NCBI GenBank assembly: GCA_903772945.1
Contig: CAICTM010000142.1
Span: 43,646 to 107,645, forward strand
DNA: 64,000 nucleotides
Direction of reading: 5' to 3'
DNA from: Seminavis robusta
Lineage: Eukaryota > Bacillariophyta > Bacillariophyceae > Naviculales > Naviculaceae
A program made the translations under genes and the position numbers. Position 1 is the first letter of the stretch; the number at the start of each line of letters is the position of its first letter. The notes below the pieces were generated by a model that ran no database searches, was not told where the DNA came from, and saw nothing but the letters and a program-made list of their open reading frames with translations. Below, one piece after another: positions 18,478 to 29,611 of this stretch.

Positions 18478-20398
18478 TCACCCATCGTACCGTTCCACCG
18501 TCATATTCTCCAAACTCAAAATACTCGAGATGGACTGATTGTGCAACGCCCGCGCAATGGCTTCGGCCAAGAGCGGTGCCACATTCAATTGTCGCACTTT
18601 GGAAGGAAGTCGACGACGACAATCGTTATTGACCGAATTGGAAATCAAGAGATAATCCAATGCCTCCAATTCCTGTATTCGTGCAGGGACATCGGAATCG
18701 GGTCCAAACACGCCATGCGTCGCCCATGCGTAGATGGATTCGGCACCTCGTTCTTTGAGTTGTTCCACGTTGCCTTTCAATGTAGAACCGGTATTGACAA
18801 TGTCATCGACCAATATGCACTTGCGACCCTTGACATTGCCCACCAGTACGGGGTCGTAACTGGTAGAATTGCGACGTTGTCGATTCTTGCTGATGAGTGC
18901 CAATTCAATCTCGGAATTGCCACTGAGTCGTTGCAGGACGGTTCGAAATTGACTGGCACGGGCGACTTGGGATTCGTGGGATGCCACGACGGTGACTTTG
19001 GGATACGGAGGGGTATCGGTTTCTTCGTTAAAACCAGGCGGTAAAGGGAGCATGGTACTCAGCTCTTCGTGAAAGTAGGCGGCGGCCACTGGAACGGGAA
19101 TTAGGTTCTGGAAGTGTATGTATGTATGTATGTATGTATGTAACACACAACATCCAACAAACAAATAAATCGAATGGAAGAAAGAAAGAGAGGAGGTTGT
19201 GCCAAACGAATAGAATGGGATGAGTTAGCCAAGAAGAAACCAACCAAAGGGATATGGTGCCACCAACCAATGTAGTACGTACCTCTACTGGAATCTTGGG
19301 GGGAAAGAATCCACGAAGGGTATCCGAATGAAGATCCATGCACATGACCCGATCGACACCCATTTCCTCCAACATCAGCGCGACATCGGCGGCCCCAATC
19401 GGTTCTCGTGCAATTTTTCGATCCTGTCGACTGTATCCAAAGTATGGCACGACGGCGGTAATGTGTTTGGCACTGGCCCGTCGGAGCGTGGATATCAACA
19501 GCATGAGTTCCACAACGGTATCAATCGAGTTGGTGGAATTGATGATAAAGACGTGTTTGCCTCGTACGGAATCCTGCATGTGAATTTTGACTTCTCCATC
19601 ATTGTGCGCGCCCACTTCCAAATGATTGAGATCGAGACCTAGTAGATGCGCGATATCGGCCCCCAAATCTTCCGAGGCAGGTCCCGCCAAGAGTATGAAT
19701 TTCTTTTGCATGCGCGATTGAATGCGAGGCGTTCGATAAAAGTACATTTTGCGAGTTGTCACCATATTGGTGTCGTCAAGGTGTCGGGTATTGACGCGTT
19801 GTAGGTTTTCGGCCAATCGAACGGGAGCAACTTCTTCGACAGCAGGTGTCGTGGCCGTGAAGGGTTGTTCTATGGGCTCTTGCTGTGGTTCCACTTCTTG
19901 TTGCTGTTCTGGTGGTGGCTGTTTGGAAGTGGCCAATAATAGTTGTTGACAAGAATCCAAGGATACCTCAAAGGCTCTGGCACCTCGGTTCAATTCCGAG
20001 GAGGGATCTTTGATTTGTTCTTCGCTAACCTGTACGGGAGATGGTACCAAATAGACATCCTTCAAGTCCGTGGCTGCTGCTTGTCCGGCATCCATCATGG
20101 GATCACTACTGCTGCCATAGACGGGTAGATCGGCTGATTGACTCTGCTCGCAATAGGTTGTGTTATCTTTCTTTTTCCAAGAGGATACCCAGGAAACAGT
20201 CGCGGCAGCTCCTGCCAGGACGAGATATGCAGCCGACCATTGGTCATGATGATTGGTTTCTTGCTGTGGTTGCTTTTCCCTGGCCAAGACCGACAGGCAA
20301 CGTCCGTCTTGTTGCCACGCAATGCTTCGACTCCGCTTTCGGAACAGGACCGATCGACCTTGGTTCTTGATGGCACGGCTCGTATGACTGGATAACAT
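18478..20398 (-). CDS. PRPS: Ribose-phosphate pyrophosphokinase
   Basis: Two exons, 20398-19283 and 19107-18478, joined by a 175-bp GT-AG intron whose 3' end contains a TATG microsatellite; 581 residues. The splice gives [19 protein letters not shown], as the family requires. PRPP synthase marks: [19 protein letters not shown], the flexible loop region [15 protein letters not shown], and the PRPP-binding [14 protein letters not shown]. The enzyme makes PRPP from ribose-5-phosphate and ATP for nucleotide, His and Trp synthesis. An extra N-terminal ~200 residues are Arg/Ser-rich at first, have a possible membrane segment ([20 protein letters not shown]) and a Gln/Glu-rich stretch, suggesting an organelle-targeted or membrane-tethered form. 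The ATG at 20398 was chosen because the longer frame begins with TTG. Confidence 0.9.
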
Positions 20399-20803
20399 GA
20401 TACTGTATGGTTGTTGGATAATCAATTAACTAGCTTGGTGAAAGAAAGAAACAGAGAAAGAAACCAATGAGGGTTGTGGCTCTGTTGTTGGTAGGTTGGT
20501 TGGTTGTGGTACCATCGTGGTGGCGTCAAATCAACGGCCAAGATTTGGATGGTGGGATCTTTGCGAGAATAACCTTAATTTTAGTGGGCATTTCTCATTG
20601 GCTCCCAAGATCAGTACCGGTATACAGCGTACGATGTACGACTGTACTACATGTAGTAGTCAGCTTGTTGGCAGCAGTTCTGTGTCCTGTGGTGAGTTGG
20701 TCAATCGAATTTCAAAGCAAGCAAAATGTTCCAAAGATAATCACGCCATGGCAGAGATACCCACCGGTCTGCAGCAAGAAGGAGACAAGGAGAACTCTTG
20801 AGG
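20399..20803. other. Divergent intergenic region
   Basis: About 405 bp between two divergent genes, probably a shared promoter. TACCGGTA occurs at 20615-20622 and an ACTACATGTAGTAGT palindrome near 20648-20662. No gene seen. Confidence 0.45.
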
Positions 20804-22117
20804 ATGAGGAGCAAGGCGTCAGATTCCTTTTTATTGGCAGTGGTAGCATCCTGCCTCTTATTTCTACTGGCAAGCGATGCAGTGGCATTTCAGGTTTCTC
20901 ATGGAAGGTATCCCGTGCAGTGCTCTACCAGTAGCACTGGCAGAATATCCTCCACTGCTACAATAAGGACAAGAGGATTGTGCTCCACCCAAAGAAATAA
21001 TGTCAGTAACGATCCAGAAGATAACTCGTCATTATCATCCATACTACCCCATGATAATGAATCTGGAAGGAAGCAGAGACCAAAATTCCTTCTCTCGATC
21101 CGTCAGTTTGTGGATCGCTGTCTGGCATTGGTTCTGCAAAACCACAAACTACCATCACGTTGGCGTCGTCTCAAATCACTGGTTCGAACCATTGTGGAAC
21201 GCTACACCATTTACGTCTTGGAGTGTTCCGACGGCAAATACTACGTGGGATCTACCCGCAACAAGAAACGTCGTTTTCAAGAACATTTTCACAATCCGGG
21301 ACGAGGCGGCGCTGTGTGGACCAAGCTCTACAGACCCATTCGAGTTCTACAGCAATACAAGCGAGTGCCTGCACAATATGCACTGGGATTGGAATCCAAA
21401 GTCACGGCCGAGATTATGCTCGAATACGGAGTGAACAATGTCCGGGGCGCCATGTTTTGTTCCCCTCGCAATTATACCACACGAAAAATTGATACCCTCA
21501 CCAACTTTTTGGGACATTACAATGAACTCAGTTATGTCTCGGTGCGGCAGTATCTACAATCCGAATTACCGGTACCCACCTATAATAGCACTTCTAGTCG
21601 CAAGAACAGTCCATTGCGACGATCGATCCGACGGGTATCACGGGCCGATGATACCTGCTTTCAGTGTGGTCAAAAGGGACACTGGGCCGTGGACTGCCCG
21701 TCATCGACCAAAGAACAACGACTCCAGATCAATCGGAACAAGGGATGGAGAAAAATCAGCAACCACAACTTGACTAGCAGTAGCAATAGCAGCAACAATC
21801 AATCCACGGCAGAACCACCAGAACCCAGTCCTGAGCTAATGGAGGCAGCTTCCAACAAGAGACAGTACAATAGTGGAAAGAAAAACAAAAGAAAAATGCA
21901 AGACCCCTTCAATGGATGGGACATTTCGGAAGAAGAGGAAGATGGCAACAAGCAAGACATTTCAATAGAAGAGGAAGATGACAACGAGCAAGACCCGTAC
22001 AATGGATGGGACATTTCGGAAGAAGAGGAAGATGACGTTTCGGAAGAAGAGGAAGATGGCACCGTCGTCAATGGCATTCGTCTACAAGGGTCCCGAGAGC
22101 CTCCAAATGGGAGCTAA
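20804..22117 (+). CDS. GIY-YIG domain protein with CCHC zinc knuckle, plastid-type leader
   Basis: Single-exon protein of 437 residues from ATG at 20804. The signal peptide (LLAVVASCLLFLLASDAVA) is followed directly by F-Q, an ASAFAP-like junction indicating plastid import. Residues 135-215 form a GIY-YIG nuclease-like domain: YTIYVLECSDGKYYVGSTRN, then RRFQEHFHN, and a late Glu-bearing helix near ALGLESKVTAE. Residues 285-298 are a CCHC knuckle, CFQCGQKGHWAVDC. The C-terminal 100 residues contain acidic DISEEEED repeats. GIY-YIG domains cut DNA or RNA in repair and mobile introns. A plastid nucleic-acid processing role is inferred; the substrate is unknown. Confidence 0.78.
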   Translation: MRSKASDSFLLAVVASCLLFLLASDAVAFQVSHGRYPVQCSTSSTGRISSTATIRTRGLCSTQRNNVSNDPEDNSSLSSILPHDNESGRKQRPKFLLSIRQFVDRCLALVLQNHKLPSRWRRLKSLVRTIVERYTIYVLECSDGKYYVGSTRNKKRRFQEHFHNPGRGGAVWTKLYRPIRVLQQYKRVPAQYALGLESKVTAEIMLEYGVNNVRGAMFCSPRNYTTRKIDTLTNFLGHYNELSYVSVRQYLQSELPVPTYNSTSSRKNSPLRRSIRRVSRADDTCFQCGQKGHWAVDCPSSTKEQRLQINRNKGWRKISNHNLTSSSNSSNNQSTAEPPEPSPELMEAASNKRQYNSGKKNKRKMQDPFNGWDISEEEEDGNKQDISIEEEDDNEQDPYNGWDISEEEEDDVSEEEEDGTVVNGIRLQGSREPPNGS

Positions 22118-22432
22118 CTTGCGTTTGATTGGTGGGGCGCAGGAGGTTTCGACCAAATAACCAGACCAGGGTACTTGGCACGACATCAGCCAGACAGCTA
22201 GCTGCATTGTAGATCATCGCATGTTGATACCAGGTACCGTACAAAAAGCAAGTTGCTTCTTTTACCGTATAACGGAGAGTCTCCGAAGAGTCTCCCCACT
22301 CTGGCGCTGAATGCATCTTCTAATAACAGCGGAACACAAGTAGAGCTGGTAACAACGACGAGACATAACCACGTTGGCTATGTGATGGTAAAGGCAGTTC
22401 AATATCAAAAAGTTGAAATTGTTGCTATCTAG
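22118..22432. other. Intergenic between convergent genes
   Basis: About 315 bp, no gene seen. Confidence 0.4.
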
Positions 22433-24699
22433 CTACTGTATTCTACTACTCGGTAGCGGCCACACATCCTTCGAGTCAGCGGGTTGATAGTTGATGTAGA
22501 GGGGCCGTCCCAGGACTCGTTGGCCATTCTTTGCCACAGCCTTCGCGGCGTCCTCCGGTGTCGCCATTTCGACCCAACCTTGACCCAGAAACTTGCCTGT
22601 CTTGCCCTCGGATTTCCAAACGAGGTGCGTGATCCCCGGCAAGAACTCCAACAGTGTCTCTTCGTTCATGGAATTGCGACACATATTCTTGAGATACAAT
22701 CGTGTGACGTTATCAGGGTTGGGTGGTACCTTGCCGCCGTTCTTTGCTGTACTGTCCTGCTGATTGTCGTATTTCTTTTTGGATCGTTTCGAACCATCCT
22801 TGCCAACAGCACTACTACTACCGCTACCTGTGCTTGCGGTGACCTTGAGCCGTTCTCCTTTGGCTTCTGGTTGAGGGATGAGTCCTCGTTCCACCAACTT
22901 TTGTTCGTATTCGTCAATTTCGCATTGTTCCTTGTTTCGCAACTGATGTTTGGACGTGATGTTCTCCTTGACACACAAATCACATCGGACACCCTTTAAC
23001 AACTTCTTCTCCGACGAAGCCTTTATGAAACATTCCTTGCAAATCAAACTTGGAACACCACAGGTGGGACATCGTCGCTTTCCACGGAAGCGATCCCATG
23101 GCTTTTGACAAGCTTCGCACTTGCTCATGGGCTCGGGTGTCGCTTCACCTCGTTTCTCGCTGCCTTCCACAGCGGCTGGTTTGTGGGCAAATCGCTTATC
23201 AAAGACCTGCAAATAAATAATACGCAGATGAATGCGTGGGAGAACAATGAGAGACGAGGGAAACATGCAAAGCAAACAACGAAACCACAGCCAAGATTGC
23301 AGATACTAAGACTCACATAGTTCTTGCCCTTCCAGAATCCGCCATCTGGGTACGCTTTGAAATACTTGTCGATTCCACCCTGGAGCTGATAGACCTCTTG
23401 AATGCCCAAGTCTTTGATTTCAGGGTCATTTTCCATCTTGTACTTGAGCAGTGCCGTGGCTCGTTCGCACCTGATTCCACCTGTTCGCCACAAAAGAAAA
23501 GCAACATTGATTAGTGGCCCATTCACGAGCATCCAAACCGTCCATTTTTCGTTTTGAAACGTACCTGTACAATACATGAGCACCTGTTTCCCCTTTAGCT
23601 TTTCCTTGGTTTCTTGCTTGTCCAACCAAACTGGGAACTCTGTCGACTTTCTCATGAGTGGATCGAGGAGGGCGCGCTTGTTGGGTGGTTGGAAGTGTCC
23701 GATAATCGCCTCGTAATGATTGCGCACATCAATCATGACTGTATCCTTTTCGGCAATCTTTTTGTGATAGTCTTGGGGTTCTAAATGAACTCCCCGATAC
23801 TCTTGAATGGGCGGTGCCTTTTCTCCTTCCAATCCGTAATGTACCAGTTCGATAACCTCAATGACTTTGAGTTGTGGGAATTTCTGTGCTTTGGGAAGAT
23901 CGTTGGTCAACTTGAATTCGGTGGTTTTGAATTCCGGTTGTTGTCGTAGTGCTCGACAGAATTTCAACATGCCTTCTCGAGAATTGGCGGTCAGTGTACA
24001 ATTGAGACCTTCTCGTGCCACACGCATCCGTCCCGTGAGCTCGAGTGAGTTGCCCAATTCTTCCATGTCCTTCAAGACTTGCTGATACTTCTCTAAAGAC
24101 CAAATGGGTTCCACGTACTGATAAAAGAGCATCAACGTAATGCCACCTTCTTCGGATACCCCACCATAATCCAATGCGAAAGATTCCACTATGCGAGGGT
24201 CGCCCGACGGTGCAGCATCATTGTCGTCTTTTTGATCATTGTCATCAGCCGTTGTTGTTGTCGCTTCTGGGGTATCATCGTTCTTTCGCAATCGCTTGGA
24301 TGGCATTTCGTCTGAACTCGTTTCGTTATCTGAATCAGAGCTATCTTGTTTTTGGTCTTGTTTTTTCTTCTGCCGTTTTTTCGCCTTCTTCTTTTCCTCC
24401 TTTCGTTTGCGTTTCTTCTCCTTGCGTTCTCTCTTCTTTTTCTCAGTGTCATTTTCCGTGTGGGAGGGGTCCGATTCTTCTACCACTCTGGCATCACGAC
24501 TATTATCCTTATCTCCAGCGTCGTCTTTCTTTTCTTCCTCCGTCTGATCATGATGAGAGGACTCCTCGGCAGGTTTGGATGATTCTGCTTTCTTCTTCTC
24601 CTTTTTGAGTTTTTTCTTTTCCTTCTTGAGCTTCTTCCTCTCACTTTTCGTTAGGACAGCATCGTCTGCTTCCTCTGAAGTAACTCTATCCGACGCCAT
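22433..24699 (-). CDS. TrhO/TSTD2-type rhodanese with C-terminal RRM
   Basis: Three exons, 24699-23565, 23480-23317 and 23206-22433, with GT-AG introns of 84 and 110 bp; 690 residues. Residues 1-145 are Lys/Glu-rich. Residues about 165-260 match the N-terminal domain of TrhO/UPF0176 (ITLMLFYQYVEP, GRMRVAREGLNCTLTA). A rhodanese domain follows with VMIDVRNHYEAIIGHF and the active loop CTGGIRCE, whose Cys377 lies just before intron 1. Intron 2 falls in KNYVFDKRF. Next is a Cys cluster (CEACQKPW, CPTCG, CKECF) and finally an RRM-like domain at about 600-680 (TRLYLKNM, GQGWVEM, LGRPLYINY). Bacterial TrhO hydroxylates tRNA uridine-34; a tRNA-modifying role is inferred. Confidence 0.85.
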
Positions 24700-25116
24700 G
24701 TCTCTTGCAGGAATTAAATTGAATGGAATGGAGCCTGGCAAGGCTATCAACACAAGTACCTTCCGACGAGGACAGAAGAGAACACAAAAATGAAGGATGA
24801 GAAATGAGAATGCTTCGGTTGGGGCATCACTGTGGATTTTGGTGGTGGCAGCTGCAAAGATCGCGCACAAAAGATCGCGCATTATTGTTGAACAACACAG
24901 ACTTGCAGCCACCTCCTTGGAATGCTTGACCCCCGGGCCCGCTAGCTAGCTAGCTAGTCTAGCTTGTTGTTGCTGTGGACAACTACCAGTAACTTCTCTC
25001 TCGAGTAGTAGAAGAATTATCCTAGCTAGCTAAAGGACACGAAACATTTGAATCTAACCATAGATAGAGCTACCGTACCAATAGGTGCTAGTTCCATTTC
25101 GATTCGTCCACGGAAT
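24700..25116. other. Divergent intergenic region
   Basis: No supported gene. Upstream of the TrhO-like start there is an open frame lacking any domain (probably 5' leader) and a long GCTAGCTAGCTAGCTAG run at about 24940-24957. Confidence 0.35.
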
Positions 25117-25974
25117 ATGATACCATCCAGCAGCACACCAACGGCAACCTGCTTTGGGGTTGCTACCAGGGGTATAGATCACATCAAAGACATGCAGGAC
25201 AACCTTAGAACATCTGTACCTGTAGATGCTACTCTCCTTGTCTTCGTAGATGATTGCTCGTGCAAGGCAACCGACCATGCATGCGTAGATGCTGCTACCA
25301 ACGCCCTAAGCCAATTTGTTGGGCTGACTTCTGCCACCACTGAGGACAAACATATTGCACCCACACTAGCAACTAGTAGCCTTGCAGCTGGCAACAGCAA
25401 TTCCAAATCTGAATTTAGCCATGCTGACAGCATTGGATGCCTTATACCCGCATTATTTGCTGTAACTCAACCTGACCAAGCTCGCACCTTGACCAAGTTG
25501 GAGCTGCAATGCAATGAATTGGGAGACAATGGATTGAAGACCATCTTGAAAAGATTTGTCTTTGTTGATGGGCCTCCCTTGGAGCATCTGTGCCTCAACC
25601 AGAATGGCTCACTCAACCAAAGTCCTACAAACAGTCCTGGCTTCAAGGGCTACACACTGTCCGCGATAGAGAAACTAGACGTGCCCATCAACTCACTGAA
25701 GACAGAAGGAATTCCAGACTCTATCAGTGGTGTGCCACAGGGCGCCTCTAACTTCTCAATCACCTCTCCCTTGAACCACCTCAAACCAACCCAATTCGTC
25801 TTTTCAAAGACACCATTAGCACATGGCCTTAGTGTGCCATACCCCAAGGAAGGCCTTAGCGTGCATTCCCAAAGAAACAACATCCTTGTATGGAACATCT
25901 TTAGGGGCCTTAGCGAGCCCATAACCCTTCTACTCGAACAGGGGGCCAGTAGTGCCCCCTGTCATTCTGAATGA
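25117..25974 (+). CDS. Hypothetical protein, possible leucine-rich repeat remnant
   Basis: Open frame read from the first in-frame ATG at 25117 (286 residues); the frame is open from further upstream. One segment (LTKLELQCNELGDNGLKTIL, then PLEHLCLNQNG) reads like two ribonuclease-inhibitor-type leucine-rich repeats. The remainder is unremarkable, and the 3' end contains three copies of a GGCCTTAG(C/T)G word. It directly precedes a decayed retroelement, so it may be a fragment of a larger LRR gene or non-coding. I cannot tell whether it is expressed. Confidence 0.3.
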   Translation: MIPSSSTPTATCFGVATRGIDHIKDMQDNLRTSVPVDATLLVFVDDCSCKATDHACVDAATNALSQFVGLTSATTEDKHIAPTLATSSLAAGNSNSKSEFSHADSIGCLIPALFAVTQPDQARTLTKLELQCNELGDNGLKTILKRFVFVDGPPLEHLCLNQNGSLNQSPTNSPGFKGYTLSAIEKLDVPINSLKTEGIPDSISGVPQGASNFSITSPLNHLKPTQFVFSKTPLAHGLSVPYPKEGLSVHSQRNNILVWNIFRGLSEPITLLLEQGASSAPCHSE

Positions 25975-25998
25975 AGTAAAAGCAAGCCCTCGGCGCAG

Positions 25999-27006
25999 TA
26001 GCAAATAATACCTACTAATCATTGTGACCAACCAACCAACTTCAAGGTCTCCGATGGAGGGCAGCACATCGCTGAATGCATCCAGGATGGCACATGTGTG
26101 GCCGTGAGTGATGGCTCACTCAAGCACAGAGTTGGAACCTCAGCATCCATTCTGGTGGGCACAATTCCGAACAAGGAACTGACCAGTGTCAACATTGTCC
26201 CGGGTCCCTTGAACGATGGTGACTCATACAAGTGTGAATTATCTGGACTACTTGCCCTTGTCCTTCTCACCAATCTCCTCTGTGAGCTCTTTGGGATTAC
26301 AGAGGGGAAGGTCAAGATCGGCTGCGACAGTTCCTCTGCCCTATTGGTGTTTGAGGCTGGTTTTGTACCTGATCCCAACAAACAATCCTTCGACCTGACT
26401 CACGCATTGTGGATGCACATACAATTTAGCCCTGTGACCTTCGAGACAGAGCACATTGACGGCCACATGGATGACCATGCTGGACATGAACTGAGCTTCT
26501 TAGAAAACTTGAACGTGCGCATGGATTCCAAAGCCAAGGAGTATTGGAATGCTATTGTACATGCTAACCCCTTTGGCTCTCCTTCCCACCACTCCATTGG
26601 AGGTGAAGGCTGGTCCATTTGGAAGGGTAAGCGGAAGATTGCATCCCCCAACAGGCAAACACTGATGGACCTCATTGGTCTCCCAGCCATTGAGAACTAT
26701 TGGACAACAGATCACTCCCTGGCCCCCGCTCGATTGTCTCATGAGGCTGTCCAAATGGTTGACTGGGATCTGTGTGGCAAACTGATGAAGAATCTACCAC
26801 TGGGCATGAGACGATGGTCCACCAAACATGCATCTGAGAACTGTGGGGTAGGAATCACACTCAAGTGTTGGCAGAAGCAAGATGATGACCAATGCCCACG
26901 TTGTGGCACCCCAGAAGACACCACACATGTTTTGCAATGCCATGCTGAAGGTTCAGATGAAGTGTGGAGTGCCCACATGACGAAGGAGCCAGAGTGTGGA
27001 CTCTAA
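25999..27006 (+). mobile_element. Retroelement remnant with RNase H-like domain
   Basis: One frame is open from about 25999 to 27006 with no proper start. It begins near FKVSDGGQHIAE, then a strand with VAVSDGSLKHRVGTSASIL (the first catalytic Asp), a helix with KCELSGLLALVLL (Glu), and VKIGCDSSSALLVF (Asp). These are the three acidic marks of an RNase H fold in the right order. Further on are WSTKHASENCGVG and a zinc-binding end CPRCGTPEDTTHVLQC. That combination is typical of the C-terminal part of non-LTR-type reverse transcriptase polyproteins in diatoms. The reverse transcriptase part is absent here, so it is a dead fragment or an exapted piece. Confidence 0.65.
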
Positions 27007-27901
27007 TGCTCACAGGAGACCCTCAACTGGCTGCCCAAGGTTGAGTAAGTCACCTGGTGCCATTTTGTCATTCGAAATCAATGGAACTGGATGGTACTCG
27101 CCGATCGCGAAGCTGCTTTTGGGAGCCGAATATTGCGCACGGCTCTCTCCAGGCCTTTGTATCTCAACCAGATCCACCCACCAGGCTTCCTGATCAACAC
27201 TTGCAACCAGCTTTCTAGCCGGGCCAAGATCCCAACCTCCCTTGTACTCTAAGATACATCTCTCGGTGTGTACTTGGGCCTGAGAAATCCTGGCTCAAAA
27301 GCACCTGTGACACGATCGAGCGGCTCCCGCTGAACGCTGTATGCAGTTCAATGGCACCTCGTTCCGCTTTGCCGGTACCTCGAAATGGTACAGCAGTGTC
27401 AAGAGAATCTTGAATCGCGTCCTTTTGCGTGTCGAACGGGAATCGGACTTGTTCCACCGGCGATTACTCCTTCAATTTTTTTGTACGGTATGGGGATGTT
27501 ACAAGTACAAGCATGCAAATTATGCGATTAGGGATGCTCTTAATTAAAGGGGGTTATGCTTGGATTGGGCTGATTCCGTCGTCTTGGTGAGTGGCGTCTA
27601 CTCAGTGTGGTGAGTGCGACGAAGCATTGGAGCAGTTGGAAGCGGACAAAAGAAAGATGGAGAGTTGGAGACACTTGGAAACTGCGTCTCTCATGGGCTG
27701 AATTCACAGCTTCGCAGGATTGTTACCCACGGTGAAATGTGCACCTTCCTTTCCCTTCGTTCAGCCTCTTTGAACGAAGATCGATATGCCGACGATGGCA
27801 CAATCCAAAATCCATCTCGATCAGGTCATCACTGCCATCATCTTTCCTAGCTAGCTAGAGCCAAACTCTTTCCTTCGTTTCATCTACTACTTCGTTGCAC
27901 C
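27007..27901. other. Non-coding DNA beside the retroelement remnant
   Basis: About 895 bp. Nothing supportable. Open frames on both strands between 27215 and 27547 have no domain and may be decayed element DNA. CCTAGCTAGCTAGAG lies at about 27847-27861, upstream of RPN13. Confidence 0.4.
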
Positions 27902-29092
27902 ATGTACTCTGACTTGTTTGATCACCTGGGATCCAACGCTGGCAACAGCAGCAGCAGCAGTAGCAACAGCAATGAAAAGCAGTTGGTGACCTTCAAGGCC
28001 GGCAAGATGGATTTGACGCTCCAAGAAAATGGCAACTACTGGGCTGCTCCCGATACGCGTCGTGGTGAGATTCGCATTGTATGGAAGACCAATGAGAATA
28101 CACTCTATTGGGAATGGTACGATCGTCGCGAAAAGAGCGTGGCCGATGCGGATCGTCATTTGCTGTTTTCATTGGGAGGCACCTCGCAAGAATTGGGAAC
28201 GCTCGAGAAGGTCACCAATGGACCCAAGCAGCAAGCAGGAGAACAACCCGATCGACTCTATGTTTGGAGTCGTCCACCGGCTGCCGGGGCAACCAATCCT
28301 GGCTACGAAATGTACTGGATGCAAGATGCGTCGGAAGAAAAGGACGATGAATTCATTGCCAAGATCAATCAGTATCTTGCCGATCCGGCATCGGCCAATC
28401 CCAACAGCAGTTCTACGACGGCCGCGAGTTCCAGTGGTGCTGGTGGTGGAAGCAGCAGCAGTACGACGCGCAATGCCGACACGGCCACGAGCAGTAGCAG
28501 CAGCAACGATCGTCAACAAGTCGATGCCTTGAGCAACATTCTGGAAAACTTGGGAATGCCTCAAAACAACAATGAGGGGTCTTCTTCTGCCTCCAACAAC
28601 AATGCCGCCAGTACCAGCAGTGCTGCCCGCAGTGGCGCCGGAACCTTGACATTGGCTGATTTGCAGGGCGCCATGGCGGGGTTGCAGCAACAACAGTCTG
28701 GTCCACCGGGTCCTCCACTCCAGGAATTGGTCACACCCGCTGCCATTACATCTCTGTTGGAAAATGAAGCCATCAAGAAACGACTCTTGGAACTCTTGCC
28801 GGAAGAACAGCGTTCCGAAGAGTTTTTGGAAGAGAACTTGCGCAGTCCTCAGGTCCAACAGACTCTTCGATCGTTGACCATGGCACTCTTGCCCGATGAT
28901 ACCGGAAGTATGGATGGATATCATTCTGTTCTCGCCAATTTCAACATGGCCGAAGGAGCGCAAGAGGCACTCCAGAATAATTCCAACAATCCCATTCAGG
29001 CTTTCTTGGAGTGTGTTTTGAAGTCAGTCGAAAAGGAAGGAAAGGACGATACCGAAGAAGAAGGGAAGAAAGACGAAGAGACAAAGGAATAA
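27902..29092 (+). CDS. RPN13: 26S proteasome ubiquitin receptor RPN13
   Basis: Single-exon protein of 396 residues (human ADRM1 is 407). Residues 22-140 form the Pru domain: LVTFKAGKMDL, RGEIRIVWKTNENTLYWEWYDR, RLYVWSRPP, YEMYWMQDASEEKDDEFIAKIN. A Ser/Asn/Gly-rich linker follows. Residues about 260-375 form the DEUBAD domain (LTLADLQGAM, VTPAAITSLLENEAIKKRLLELLP, a HSVLANF segment and AFLECVLKSVEKE). RPN13 sits on the proteasome base, binds ubiquitin through Pru, and recruits the deubiquitinase UCH37 through DEUBAD. Nucleus and cytosol are expected. The acidic tail is normal for the family. Confidence 0.93.
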   Translation: MYSDLFDHLGSNAGNSSSSSSNSNEKQLVTFKAGKMDLTLQENGNYWAAPDTRRGEIRIVWKTNENTLYWEWYDRREKSVADADRHLLFSLGGTSQELGTLEKVTNGPKQQAGEQPDRLYVWSRPPAAGATNPGYEMYWMQDASEEKDDEFIAKINQYLADPASANPNSSSTTAASSSGAGGGSSSSTTRNADTATSSSSSNDRQQVDALSNILENLGMPQNNNEGSSSASNNNAASTSSAARSGAGTLTLADLQGAMAGLQQQQSGPPGPPLQELVTPAAITSLLENEAIKKRLLELLPEEQRSEEFLEENLRSPQVQQTLRSLTMALLPDDTGSMDGYHSVLANFNMAEGAQEALQNNSNNPIQAFLECVLKSVEKEGKDDTEEEGKKDEETKE

Positions 29093-29611
29093 GCAAGTAC
29101 CGTACATACATTTATATTATGCAGGGATAGATCATGAGGCTGGATAGGTGGCTGGAGTGCTGGAACGACAGAGAGAAGGACAAGGTCTTGTAGTAAGGAG
29201 GAAATAATATAGCAAAAATGGAACCAAACAGAATGGGATTTTGTTCTTCCCAAGCTACCTGTAGTGCTCTCATAGTCCAAGCATAGAAATATGCTCGTTA
29301 AGCATATCGTAGGAGTGCGTTCCATCCTCCAGCTGCTGACGAAACGATCCACGACATTCAAGACGAGACATACGATCTAGAATGATTCAATCAGTCAATC
29401 AAAGCATCGAACAAAATACGGCAAGTAGCGAGCATAATAACGCGTCAAAAGGAAGGCAGTGATTCGATTCAAAGCATTGATGTCCAGCGAAACGACTTCT
29501 TTCTCTAATAATGTATTATGAGTCGTCACAGGGAAACTTTACTATTTGGGCTGGCCCGTGTAGACAGGGCAAAATGGTGACTCGACAGCAAAAAGGACAC
29601 GACTAGAGCGT
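29093..29611. other. Intergenic between convergent genes
   Basis: About 520 bp, no gene seen. A long minus frame (28996-29361) overlaps the RPN13 end and has no domain. Confidence 0.4.
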
